DNA from: Agapetus fuscipes
Taxonomy: Eukaryota > Arthropoda > Insecta > Trichoptera > Glossosomatidae
Length of the DNA: 64,000 bases
Direction of reading: 5' to 3'
NCBI GenBank assembly: GCA_951799405.1
Contig: OX637363.1
Span: 4,154,001 to 4,218,000, forward strand
The notes beneath the pieces were generated by a model. That model searched no databases. It saw only the letters and a program-made list of their open reading frames with translations, and had not been told where the DNA came from. Both the position numbers and the translations under genes were made by a program. Positions 1 through 9,429 of this stretch are shown here, piece after piece (the first letter of the stretch is position 1; every line of letters begins with the position of its first letter).

Positions 1-270
1 GCTTGCATTCCATGCCGAAAGCTCGGGTTCGAATCCCACCGAGGGTGTCAGAAATGATTTCCCGTTTCGGTGTTTATTTCAAACCCCAAAATAAAATACC
101 GGCAAGGTTTACTCAGCCTTCACAATAAATGAGTACCAGCGCTCTCGGGAGCTGGGAAACCTCCACCCCCCGCCCCCTTACCTGTAAAATAAATAGGTTC
201 AACTCGCCCCATGCGACCCCTTCGGAGATAACGCGGCAGGAAGTTACACTATATGTGTAGCTTAGTTGCG
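1..270 (+). mobile_element. SINE-B, 5' end cut by the window edge
   Basis: It starts inside the tRNA-like head (B box 'gggttcgaatcccaccgag'), then runs through the body to the characteristic end 'tgtgtagcttagttgcgtt'. Confidence 0.8.
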
Positions 271-271
271 T

Positions 272-717
272 TGCGGTAAGGGGGCCGGCCTCACACCAAC
301 CCCTTTAGTTGAAGTGGAGGTTTCCCATTTCCCGAGGGGATTGTTTCTTATTTCTTGTGAAGGCTGAGTAAGCCTTGCCGGTATTTTGGGCTTGAAATAA
401 ACACTGAACCCTTGCTCTCCGTATATAATGCAAGCATTCTACCATTAACTGAGCTATCGACTGGACTTTTTACGAGCTTGGTCGTCGCCACAAGGCGCCA
501 ATCCTCAAGCAAGACCCAGTTGCTGTAAGGGTGGATGGCCCTTTGGTGACCGGTCATTGGTAAAGGTTTACGAATTTTTCAACCCAGCGAAGAGCAAATT
601 TGTATATTTGGTAAAATTTGGCCAAACGCTATATTTTTTGTGCTCCGCTGGCATTCGAACCCACAAACTTCCATTCAGAGTCCGAAGTGTTATCACTGGA
701 CTACGGACCGGTCTGTT
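272..717 (-). mobile_element. SINE-A/SINE-B heterodimer
   Basis: On the minus strand it has the SINE-A head (B-box-like 'gggttcgaatgccagcgg'), body and 'gctcgtaaaaag' linker, then the SINE-B head and body without its extreme 3' end. Confidence 0.8.
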
Positions 718-724
718 TTAAATA

Positions 725-815
725 ATATAAATTATATTATTTTTTACTCCGTCGGGATTTGAACCACGACCCTTGTCTGGAGCGCTAATCACTAGAACAC
801 GGACCAGTCTATCCT
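725..815 (-). mobile_element. SINE-A head fragment
   Basis: Minus-strand degenerate tRNA-like head from 'gactggtccgtg' to 'cggagta'. Confidence 0.55.
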
Positions 816-1159
816 ATAATATATAAATATATTTTTAGATTGCCGCCTTTGATTCTATATGACTCATCTATAATAGACTTCAGGTAGAGTCTTTTGAATT
901 ACCAACAAAGAAAGTAGGTAACAATACAAAAGTCCGACAAGCTGATTCCTAGAAAACCCTGTCTACCTTTGTCTACAGTTTGTTGACATAATGACTTTCA
1001 TGTGCTTATAGCAGCTTATAGTCACTTGCAGTTTTTTTTTTGTTTTCTGGTATGCTGGTTTTTATTTGAATGGCTCTGTATAGTCACAGATTTTATTATT
1101 TCCCCCGAAACTCTTTTTGAATTGAAAAAGAATTATGAAATTAAAATATAATTTTTTTG
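816..1159. other. AT-rich unassigned DNA
   Basis: The 'gattctatatgactc' section resembles 18000-18020 near a LINE-T copy; otherwise no gene or clear element is seen. Confidence 0.4.
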
Positions 1160-1395
1160 TCTAATCTAATCTAATCTAAATTGCAAAGATATGTTTCACA
1201 TTACATTCAGTCTCACAACCAGACACGTACAAGTTCGCGCTTGCAAATGCCTCAACATAAAAGCCAAATCTCAAATGGACGTACACCCTGCAACTCTTGC
1301 CGTCCTTCCCTGAAACAAGGGTGACATTGGCAAAGTGAACCATTTTTACAGCACGGGTGGTCAGCCTCATACTGTGACAGACATTGTATTTGATC
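1160..1395 (-). mobile_element. LINE-T 3' UTR copy
   Basis: It starts (on +) with the complement of the TTAGAT tail, 'ctaatctaatctaatcta', and runs through the conserved UTR to 'gtcagcctcatactg'. Confidence 0.75.
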
Positions 1396-1606
1396 CTCAA
1401 TTGTATTTTCAAGCAGTTTTAAATCAAGAACTACTGTATTTCGTTAATGAGTTTTGAATTACAATATTCCTTTTTCAGTTTACAAAAACACGTCATTTAC
1501 ATATATGTATAACAATTAGGTTTTTAAGTAATGTGAAAAAGAGATTAGTTTGATTTCTTGATTTCTTCTAAGTAAAGTAAAGGGTCACACAAAATAATGG
1601 CTATCG

Positions 1607-2115
1607 TGGCCGGTCCGTAGTTCAGTGGTAACACTTAAAACTCTGAATGGGAAGGTTTTGGGTTCGATTCCCGGCGGAGCACAAAAAATATACCATTTAT
1701 ATTTTTAAATTTTCTCTTCGCTCGGTTGAGAAATTCAAAAACCTTTACCAATGACCGGTCACGTCCATTCAGCCTTACAGCAACTGGGTCTAGCTTGAGA
1801 ATTGGCGTTTTGTAGCGACAAAAATCAAGCTCGTAAAAAGGTCGATAGCTCATATATTATGGTAGAATTCTTTCATTCCATGCCGAGAGCAAGTGTTCGA
1901 TCTCAAGGTTTACCTACTCAGCCTTCACAAGAAATGAGAACCAGCCCCCCCGGGAGTTGGAAAACCCCCACTTCAACTGAAAGTGGTTGTTGTAAGGCCG
2001 ACCCCCTTACCTGTAAAAATAAATAGGTCCCGAATGGCCACATGCGACTCCTTCAGGGATAACACAGGCAAGAAGTTACACTATATGTGTAGCTTAGTTG
2101 TGTTTTTTTTTTTTT
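1607..2115 (+). mobile_element. SINE-A/SINE-B heterodimer, full length
   Basis: SINE-A head at 1612-1680, common body to 'aagctcgtaaaaag', second tRNA-like head at 1843-1905, SINE-B body, and end 'tgtgtagcttagttgtg' with a T run. It is one of the clearest complete dimers. Confidence 0.8.
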
Positions 2116-2289
2116 TGCGTGATGGGAGTTTCACAAAAGTCGTATGTAAAAAAAATCTACAAACGGCAATAGCAAGTCGAGCATATTTTGTGGGGCTAAA
2201 TCCATACGGTCTGAGGCAAAAGGGGTTGGGGGGAAACGGGTCGCAAATTTGACAGCTATCGGCGCGGTGCAACATGAGAGCGCACCCTT

Positions 2290-2535
2290 AAGTGTTAAAA
2301 TTAATTAATTGTCAAGTGGTGTTTTTGGGTGAATTGCACCTCAAGAGTCCTCTGCGAGCTTGATAACCACTATAGAGAGCGCCAATTGTCAAGCAAGACC
2401 TTGTTGTCGTAAGGCTTGATGGATCTTTTATGGCCAGTCTTTGATAGAGGCGTATGAATTTTTCAGCCCAGCAAAAAGTGCGTTTTACAAATAATTGAAA
2501 TATTTTTGGACTCAGCCAGGAATTAAAGCCATGCA
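2290..2535 (-). mobile_element. SINE-A with t2 tail, degenerate
   Basis: On the minus strand, body blocks ('gctgggctgaaaaattc') and the t2 sequence ('ctcttgaggtgcaattc') are recognisable; the head is decayed. Confidence 0.6.
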
Positions 2536-2645
2536 AAAAAACGCAACTAAGCTAAACATATAGTGTAACATCTTGCCTGCGTTATCCCCAAAGGGGTTGC
2601 ATGTGGCGATTTGGGATCTATTTATTTTTACGGGTAAGGTATTAC
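2536..2645 (-). mobile_element. SINE-B 3' fragment
   Basis: Complement of the SINE-B end, starting 'aacgcaactaagcta' and reaching 'tatttttacgggtaagg'. Confidence 0.65.
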
Positions 2646-2984
2646 ACGTGATATATATATTAATTTTTTATCAAATATTTTTTATGAAAAACGTGACATT
2701 ACTTAATTGTTTTTAAACAAAAATCGTGACAACAATTTTTTTAATGCAGATATTCTGCGCCATTTAAGTAATAAGTCTCCTAAGTCTTTTTTGTGTATGT
2801 GCCATAACAAATTCACTCTTACTTGATATTTCCTACTTGATAGCTAATCTGCAATGCTGATTTGTAATGTTGGTTTATTAGCTTGCTACATTTTTTGCAT
2901 AAGACATTTTTGACTTTATTTGTATAGATTTATTTTTCAGGTTTTGTTGTTTTCTTATACTTAAATGTTATTTATCACTCGTAT
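2646..2984. other. AT-rich unassigned DNA
   Basis: No coding frame or known repeat is seen. It may include the LINE-T upstream UTR near 2900-2984. Confidence 0.35.
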
Positions 2985-3240
2985 TCCTTGACTTATAGGT
3001 TGGTATGAGGTTGACCACCCATACTGTAAAAAATGGTTCACTTTGCCAATGTCACCCCTGTTTCAGGGAATGTCGGCAAGAGTTGCAGGGCTTATGTTCA
3101 TTTGAGGTTTGGATTTTATTTGTAAGTACACAATCAGCATTTGTAAGCGCGAACTACACGTGTTTGTTTGTGGGCATACATCTGAGAGCTTTGAATGAAT
3201 ATATCCTCGCAACTTAGATTATAGATTATAGATTATAGAT
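2985..3240 (+). mobile_element. LINE-T 3' UTR copy
   Basis: It begins near 'ccttgacttataggttgg', carries the full UTR and ends in the ATAGATT-repeat tail at 3217-3240. Confidence 0.8.
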
Positions 3241-3589
3241 AGCATTCGAAATGTGACATTTTAAAGGCAGCCATGTTTTCAATTCACCTTGTTTGTGGAT
3301 TCACTCCATAATAAGTTTGTAGTGAGATTAATATTTCAGTCAGTAGATGTCAGAGTGATTTATATTAGAGGATTAAAATATTTTAAATTCTCTACCCCTT
3401 GTATACCTATAGAAATGTGTAAATTCCCCACCATCGTGAACAATAAATAAAGTGTGGTATAAGCATAGGCTATCTGGTCCATGTAGAAATTTATACACAC
3501 CATCTTTCGATCCAAATGCAACAAGACTTCCATGAAATAAGGTTTTTGAAGTCAGCTGTATTGAATTTGAGCCACCTTTTCTTTGTGTA

Positions 3590-3705
3590 CCACTTGAGAC
3601 AGTGTAGCATCACGGCAGGGCCTTCTGCCGCTTGCATCTCACTCTATTTCTGATGCGAGTCCTGTGACACAGCCCCGGATGGGATGGATATACAGGGCGT
3701 GGGTT
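3590..3705 (-). repeat. Unclassified repeat, second copy near 52 kb
   Basis: The minus strand reads 'cacgccctgtatatccat', matching 52042-52090. The function and class are unknown. Confidence 0.5.
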
Positions 3706-3753
3706 TGTGGAGGGAAAACAAGATTTGTGACTATATTGGGTAGTTTGGCCAAT

Positions 3754-4008
3754 CGCTGCCTTAGTTCTTGTTTACCGTATACACCATTGAGAAAATTTTA
3801 CATGAGCAATGTTTGCATGTGTACTGGACCAATGTGTCTTATGAAAACAAGAAATTTATTTTAAAAATATTTAAAACAACTCACACATTATCGATTTTTA
3901 CGGTTTTTCTTAGCTCAGATTGTGTAGAATTTGATTCTTAAGACAACTGCATGAAAAAGTCATATTTGACAAGATTGGCGTGTACGGTAAACAAGAACTG
4001 GGGGAGCG
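3754..4008. mobile_element. MITE with 32-bp terminal inverted repeats (empty copy)
   Basis: The ends CGCTGCCTTAGTTCTTGTT and its inverted counterpart 'aacaagaactgggggagcg' enclose about 190 bp. A second copy at 46527-47123 has a SINE inserted; this one is the empty site. Confidence 0.75.
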
Positions 4009-4034
4009 CAATGTAAATCAAAGAAGTTCCTTTT

Positions 4035-4546
4035 TACGCAAAAAAAAAAAACAACTAATCTACACATATTATGATCTATATGTGTAACTTCTTGCCTGCA
4101 TTATCCCCAAAGCAATCGCATGTGGCGATTTGTGACCTATTTATTTTTATGGGTAAGGGGGCCGGCCTCACATCAACCACTTTCAGTTGAAGTGGTGATA
4201 TCCCAGCTCCCAGGAGGGCTAGTTCTCATTTCTTGTGAAGGTTGAGTACCCTTACTCTCAGCGTGGAATGCAAGCATTCTACCAGCTGAGCTATGGACCG
4301 GACTTTTTACGAGCTTGGTCATCGCTACAAACCGCCAATTCTCAAGCAAGACCCAGTTTCTGTAAGGCTGAATGGACCTTATAATGACGGGCGGTCTTTG
4401 ATAAAGGTGTATGAATTTTTCAACCCAGCGAAGAGCAAATTGGAAAATATAAATGATATATTGTTAGTGCTCCGTCGGGATTCGTACCCACAACCTTCCA
4501 TTCACGAGTCCGAAGCGTTACCACTTGACTACGGACTAGTCTAGAC
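4035..4546 (-). mobile_element. SINE-A/SINE-B heterodimer
   Basis: Minus strand: SINE-A head to 4460, body, 'gctcgtaaaaagtccgg' linker, SINE-B head and body, ending at the complement of 'tagcttagttgcg' in an A run. The predicted frames here are repeat sequence. Confidence 0.8.
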
Positions 4547-4802
4547 CAGAGGTGTCAAACTCAAAATCGTGGCGGGCCAGAAAAAAAAGCAGCGTCGACG
4601 GGGAAGGGGGGGGGGTAGACATGCAATTTAGGGAATTTATTTTGTTCCTATAAAAATTCTGTCGACGGGGAGAGGGGGGGGGGGATGTAGGCACACAATT
4701 TCAATCAACAATCGCCCCCCTCAGTTGGAAAAAACCGCTCCCTTAAGTAGATGAATAAGAATAGCTAGATGTCGTCGCGGGCCGTATGTTGGACAAGCCT
4801 GA
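4547..4802. mobile_element. hAT-type MITE
   Basis: It starts CAGAGGTGTCAAAC and ends GGACAAGCCTG, flanked by TCTAGAC repeats (7 of 8 bp match) typical of hAT 8-bp target duplications. It is inserted at the 5' end of the SINE-A copy. Confidence 0.65.
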
Positions 4803-4934
4803 TCTAGACAGTCTAGTCTAACAATGTTAATTTTCAGTGGCCGTGATCAGCTATGACGCGTATGCTTGCCAGTTGCAGTTGATCAGTTTCTTTACAGGAG
4901 TAAATACTTGCTAAGTTTTTTGTTGTTGTTCTAG

Positions 4935-5111
4935 AATGCCCAAAACCCAACCAGGTTTGGTCCAAGTGCGGAGCCAACGGCTGCCAGAACAGTTGCGCCA
5001 ACCCGACCTTCGCACAAGTGTGTAAAGGCCCGTGCAGGGCAGGGTGCATCTGCGCTGATGGGTACATCAGGGACTCCAAGGAAAACTGCATCAAACCAGA
5101 GGATTGTAAAG
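4935..5111 (+). CDS. TIL-domain exon 1 (in window)
   Basis: The exon has an acceptor after a T-rich tract (..gttgttctag) and donor G|GTAGCG, and is 177 nt with phase 1 at both ends. It encodes a full ten-cysteine TIL domain opening CPKPNQVWSKCG and ending KPEDCK. The segment between the fifth and sixth cysteines, where TIL inhibitors carry the reactive bond, reads C-KGP-C. It is very similar to exon 2 in length, phase and sequence, so the two are recent tandem copies. A 98-codon frame on the opposite strand is a shadow. Confidence 0.9.
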
Positions 5112-5309
5112 GTAGCGTTTGCATTGTCATAACCTTTTCAAATACTCGTCTACCTTTTGGTGTTCATTTAGTCTTTCTCTTTGATGGTGCTACCATGTGT
5201 TACACCTGTAACTTTTTGACAATTAAGTATATTAATTTTTAAAACTGAACAATTTCAAAACTAAATTTAAATCGGATATTTAACGAACCGTTTAGAGAGA
5301 ACTTACATC

Positions 5310-5355
5310 ATTCTCGACGTTTCGTCAGCGACGTAGCAGACGTCTTCAGGAGAAC
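5310..5355 (-). ncRNA. Hammerhead ribozyme motif
   Basis: Minus strand: GUUCUC, then CUGAAGA, an unpaired C, stem II, GAAA, the self-complementary ACGU, C as the cleavage nucleotide, then GAGAAU pairing with the first segment as stem I. All core positions are intact except the extra pyrimidine before stem II. Confidence 0.65.
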
Positions 5356-5442
5356 ATCCTCTCTGTAAGGCGACTGAGGATGAATTGTTCAGTTCATCAG
5401 TTCATCAGTTCAGTTCATTCTCAGTCGCCTTACAGAGAGGAT

Positions 5443-5488
5443 GTTCTCCTGAAGACGTCGGTTACGTCGCTGACGAAACGTCGAGAAT
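5443..5488 (+). ncRNA. Hammerhead ribozyme motif
   Basis: Plus-strand partner of the motif at 5310-5355: GUUCUC/GAGAAU stem I, CUGAAGA core, stem II closed by GUC/GAC, GAAA core and ACGU-C cleavage site at 5482/5483. Confidence 0.65.
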
Positions 5489-5600
5489 GATGTAAGTTCT
5501 CTCTAAACGGTTCGTTAAATATCCGATTTAAATTAAGTTTTGAAATTGTTCAGTTTTAAAAATTAATATAATTGTCAAAATGTCAATTGACCGTAATTCT

Positions 5601-6081
5601 AACTTAAACCTAACTACCACCTGTAACTCTTCATATTTCAAAGGCTGTTTTTTTTTAAGAAAGGCGGCGTCTTTTATTTGTAAATTCTAAAGGGGGCGTG
5701 GCTTAATTGTTTGGTATAAAACTACTCTCTGTCATAACTTCAATTGTACTCAACCAATAAATAAAATAATAAATTAGGCTGATTTATTTGGTGAGCGCTG
5801 TTTTTGTGTGTATCACACCTCAAGAGCCCTCTATCCAAGTTTATATATTAAATGTCTATTTTCGTTAAAATAATTTCTAGTCCACAGATATCATAAGTCA
5901 ATGGATAGGATATAGGAAGCAGTGGTGGCTATAATGCAGAGGATCTAGCTACCACTAACTGAATTGACAAGTTTCAAAATATAATAACCTGGCAACTCAT
6001 TTCATCCATCTATCAGCTTCTGTATTGAGTTATTAAGATTGGATTCCACAGTTTTTAGTGTGCATCGTTTTCTGTTTTCAG
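5601..6081. other. Intronic DNA of the TIL gene
   Basis: Mostly unassigned. 5765-5835 looks like a t2 tail fragment ('cacctcaagagccctct'). 5850-5915 matches repeat family D ('aataatttctagtcca'). Confidence 0.4.
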
Positions 6082-6258
6082 AATGTCCTAAACCCAACCA
6101 GGTTTGGGACGAGTGTGGTGCCAATATATGCCAAAACACCTGTGCTAGGCCTAACAATTCCATAACGTGTAAAGCAGGATGCAAAGCAGGATGCATCTGC
6201 GTAGACGGATACCTCAAGGACTCCCAAGGAAACTGTGTCAAGCTTGAAGACTGCAAAG
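6082..6258 (+). CDS. TIL-domain exon 2
   Basis: The acceptor is ..ctgttttcag and the donor G|GTATTG; the exon is 177 nt, phase 1 to phase 1. It encodes a ten-cysteine TIL domain starting CPKPNQVWDECG and ending KLEDCK. The loop between cysteines five and six is C-KAG-C, with Lys again the candidate specificity residue; the assignment is by family analogy. An open frame running on past the donor to 6392 enters a SINE and is not coding. Confidence 0.9.
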
Positions 6259-6969
6259 GTATTGTTTCACAAAGGGATCTTTATAGTCCGGTGGATAGCT
6301 CAGTTGGTAGAGTGCTTGCATTCCATGCCGACAGAATCCCACCAAGGGTGTCAGAAATGATTTCCCGTTTCGGTGTTTATTTCAAAACCTAAAATAAAAT
6401 ACCGGCGAGGTTTACTCAGCCTTTGCAAGAATTTAAATCAGCCCCCTTGTGAGTTGAGAAACCCCCACTTCAACTAAAGTGGTTGGCGTAAAGCCGGCCC
6501 CATTAACTGTAAAAATAAAAAGGTTCCACTCACCATATGCGAAACCCTTCGGGGACAACGCGGCAAGAGTTGCTCTGTATGTGCAGAGGTGGGCACAGAT
6601 AACCAAAATTTATCTGTAGATAAGATAAACAGATAACGGCTCAAAATCATCTACAGATTATCTGTAGATAATTTCCCAAAAGTCCAGCGAAATCATCTTA
6701 GATAACAGATAAAGATGATGGCCCTGGAAATCATCTAGATAAAAAGATAATCGCCAAAAAATTATCTAGATAAAAAGATAATGAAAAAGATAACTTCGTT
6801 GATTTTTCTTTATAAAAAAGGTTATGACTGAATGAAGTGAAAGAAGTATATAAGAACCAAACAAATGGTGGTTGATCTGTATGTTGGTAGCAAAGACTTG
6901 ACTTTAAAAAAAAAATGTAGGTATTCTGTACAACTTTCTATGTTCTCGACCGATCTTTGGTACTACCTA

Positions 6970-7012
6970 CCAATCACGAGTCTGAAGCGTTAACCACTAG
7001 ACTACGGACCGG
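6970..7012 (-). mobile_element. SINE-A head fragment
   Basis: The complement reads 'ccggtccgtagtctagtgg'; only the first part of the head is present. Confidence 0.5.
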
Positions 7013-7144
7013 TCATAAGTTGGCTGTTATTTGCTTATAAATTTTATTTTATAATTGCAAGCTTTAAAACAGCACCAATTCTGGAAAAAAATTAAGTCGT
7101 TGAAAAATTTAAGATAGATATATGTATTCCAATAGAAGAGGAAC

Positions 7145-7660
7145 GTATTATAAACGCAAAAAAAACGCAACTAAGCTACACATTTAGTGTAACTTCTTGC
7201 CTGCGTTATCCCCGAAGGGGTCGCATGTGGCGCTTCGGGACCTATATATTTTTACAGGTAAGGGGGCCGGCCTCACACCAACCACTTTAAGTTAAAGTGG
7301 GGGTTTCCCAGCTCCCGGGGGGCCGGTTCTCATTTTATTGTGAAGGCTGAGTAAACCTTTGAGATCGAACCCTTGCTCTCGGCATGGAATGCAAGCATTC
7401 TACCAATTGAGCTATCGACCTTTTTACGAGCTTGATCGTCGTCGCTACAAAGCGCCAATTCTCAAGCAAGACCCAGCTGCTGTAAGGCTGGATGGACCTT
7501 TGGTGACCGGTCATTGGTAAAGATTTTTTGAATTTTTCAACCCAGCGAAGAGCAAATTTGAAAATATAAATGGTATATTTTTTGTGCTCCGCCGGGAATC
7601 GAACCCACAACCTTCCCATTCAGAGTCCGCAGTGTTACCACTGAGCTACGGACCGGTCAC
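7145..7660 (-). mobile_element. SINE-A/SINE-B heterodimer, full length
   Basis: Minus strand: SINE-A head at 7585-7658, body, 'gctcgtaaaaaggtcgat' junction, second head near 7375-7425, and SINE-B end at 7155. Confidence 0.8.
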
Positions 7661-8149
7661 TATCATATTACTATCATTGTTATATAAGTTGTAGGATCGG
7701 TGCGGCGTCTGAAAGGTTTTTATTGTTTGATTCAAACAAAGTGAAGAAATCTGTCTTTGTTCTCCTTGCGCCGTTTCATGGAATTCATTGAGGAATTTGA
7801 CAATCATCTATTATCTGTCTATATTATCTATTATCTGTAGATAGCGTATTTCAAATTATCTTAAGATAAAAGATAATTTTCAGCCAAAAAGTTATCTACA
7901 GATAACAGATAACAGATGACGCCAGAAAATCATCTGCGATAAGATAAAGATGATCATCTGTTATCTGTTATCCGTCATCTGTCATCTTTAGGTATGTGTA
8001 GCTAAGTTGCGTTGCATATGCTGATTGTATCATTTATAACTTTTTGGACAATGGGATTGTGTCAAGCCAGAATTAAAGGTAGCTACACTGTCACACAGCC
8101 TTACCTTTAAAAGGAACACAGGATTTTTTCGCCATCATACTGGTAAAAC

Positions 8150-8340
8150 GATAGATTAGACGGATAAAGATGGACGAAAAGGATCGTCCTAGCGTGGAGT
8201 GGGGAGACCCCAACTGAGGTGGCTGGATGACATCAAGGGAACTGCAGGCAGAGGAAGGCTGAACACAGCAGCCGATAGACAAAAATGGAGAAGATTGGAG
8301 GAGGCGTACGTCCTAGAGTGGACTAAGAAAGGCCGATGAA
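8150..8340 (+). pseudogene. Non-LTR retrotransposon ORF2 C-terminal relic
   Basis: With a frameshift it reads RWLDDIKGTAGRGRLNTAAD, then KWRRLEEAYVLEW and stop, the usual C-terminal tail of arthropod non-LTR reverse transcriptase ORFs. Confidence 0.55.
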
Positions 8341-8744
8341 GGAAGGATGGAAGCAATTGCAGTCAGCTGATAAAATATATTTGATTGAGTAAATTTTTGC
8401 AACAAGTAAGTAATTGTTTATCTTTAGGAGAGTGGGTTTGTATTTATACGACAGTGTGATTTTTGTTTGAAGGAGTATGGTTGTATACGACAGTGCATTT
8501 GTGTGGGTGACTGGTGTGTTTATGCTTCAAGTATGAATTATAATGCCATCTGTGGACAATATAGAGTATTATTGTACCATTTCAAAACAGATTCCTAATG
8601 TAGCAACCGCGAAAATCTACTTTATTAAATGTCACGTGATATTATTAGTAGGTTATTTATATGATATCTATAATCCGCAATCAATTTTTTTATGATAAAA
8701 CTGTAAAAACGTGCGTAATATTTTTTTTTACTATTTTGTTTTAC
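8341..8744. other. AT-rich intronic DNA
   Basis: No gene or repeat was recognised. Confidence 0.35.
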
Positions 8745-9180
8745 TATTATCATATTCTTGTATCATGAGTAAAGAATGTACGGTGGAAATGAAGCATTTG
8801 AGAAGCATGACAGGAAAAACTCTGAGGGATAGAGTTAAGAATGAATGGGTAAAAAAATAATGTAATTTGAAAGAGGATGTGAAAGTTAAGGTACAAAATA
8901 ATCTGATGAGATGGTTTGGGCATGTGGAAAGAATGAATGATGATAGACTGACAAAGTATGTATACAAAGAAAGTGTGAAAGGAAAAAGAAGGAAGGGACG
9001 ACCGAGAAAAGTATGGAGTGATCAGATTGAGGAGATTGTGAAAGAATGGGATATACAAAGTGAGCGTAAAAGAAGAAAAGGCATTAAAAAGGTGATGGAT
9101 ATGAATGAATTGAAAGAGGTATGTTAGGATATGAAAAAATGGAGGCAGCTCTGCAGAGGTACAGTTACAGTATGATTTGA
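8745..9180 (+). pseudogene. LINE-T ORF2 C-terminal relic
   Basis: Frames reading MTGKTLRDRVKNEW, a stop, then LMRWFGHVERMNDD, KGRPRKVWSDQIEEI and MNELKEVC show the C-terminal end of the LINE-T reverse transcriptase ORF, degenerate by stops. The 86-codon frame at 8867-9127 is part of it. Confidence 0.65.
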
Positions 9181-9288
9181 TAAAAAAAAATGTATTTTCG
9201 ATGTCAAAAAAAACTCACTTCCCATAGCTAACCTAAAGTAGAATTAGCAAATTGTATACCAAGAAAGCCTCGCACTATTTTTAAGACT

Positions 9289-9332
9289 GAGTTACTCTGA
9301 AGATGGCCTAGAGGCCGAAACGGGTCAACTCA
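9289..9332 (+). ncRNA. Degenerate hammerhead-like motif
   Basis: CUGAAGA-U-GGCC/GGCC stem II-GAAA is present and followed by GGGUC then AACUC. Stem I (GAGUU/AACUC) is offset by three bases, so activity is doubtful. The flanks resemble PLE ends ('ttcaaataaaaacaatag'). Confidence 0.4.
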
Positions 9333-9429
9333 CTTATTTTGGTTTGTTTTTGTAACAAATTCAAATAAAAACAATAGTATGTAGAATTGAACAAAGTTTA
9401 TTTTCATTTTTTGTAAACTAATCTATTAA

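Larger units (their letters stand above)
5270..5600. mobile_element. Palindromic PLE-derived element with two hammerhead motifs
   Basis: Two long inverted arms (about 5225-5365 and 5428-5575) contain a hammerhead on each strand. The 3' part 'ttgaccgtaattctaac' recurs in the elements at 12500 and 36140. Confidence 0.75.
6584..7991. mobile_element. AGATAA-rich hAT-like element
   Basis: It starts CAGAGGTGGGCACAG and is flanked by GTATGTG repeats. Both ends (6590-6800 and 7800-7985) consist of dispersed AGATAA/TTATCT words arranged as inverted arms. No transposase is visible, and a SINE dimer lies inside. Confidence 0.5.
6285..8016 (+). mobile_element. SINE-B interrupted by a 1.4-kb insertion
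   Basis: Head at 6290-6345 and body to 6583; the missing end 'tgtgtagctaagttgcgtt' resumes at 7996. The interruption is the AGATAA-rich element at 6584-7991. Confidence 0.7.

Noticed and set aside
1160..1190. Interstitial telomere repeat (TTAGG-like)
   Set aside because: The unit is TTAGAT and always terminates LINE-T UTR copies, so it is a retrotransposon tail.
4834..5130. 98-codon minus frame over TIL exon 1, and the similar one at 6002-6256
   Set aside because: Antisense shadows of well-supported TIL exons with splice sites and conserved cysteines on the plus strand.
5310..5488. Bacterial-type terminator or CRISPR-like repeat
   Set aside because: The palindrome is a long inverted repeat with ribozyme cores in a eukaryotic context; there are no regularly spaced repeats with unique spacers anywhere in the window.
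7335..7619. 94-codon minus frame, and similar frames at 43388, 56107 and 63056
   Set aside because: They lie entirely within SINE-A/B sequence and recur as shifted versions in other copies.
8750..9058. Overlapping minus frames of 102 and 78 codons rich in Phe, Leu and Ser
   Set aside because: Complement of the LINE-T RT relic; no independent signals.
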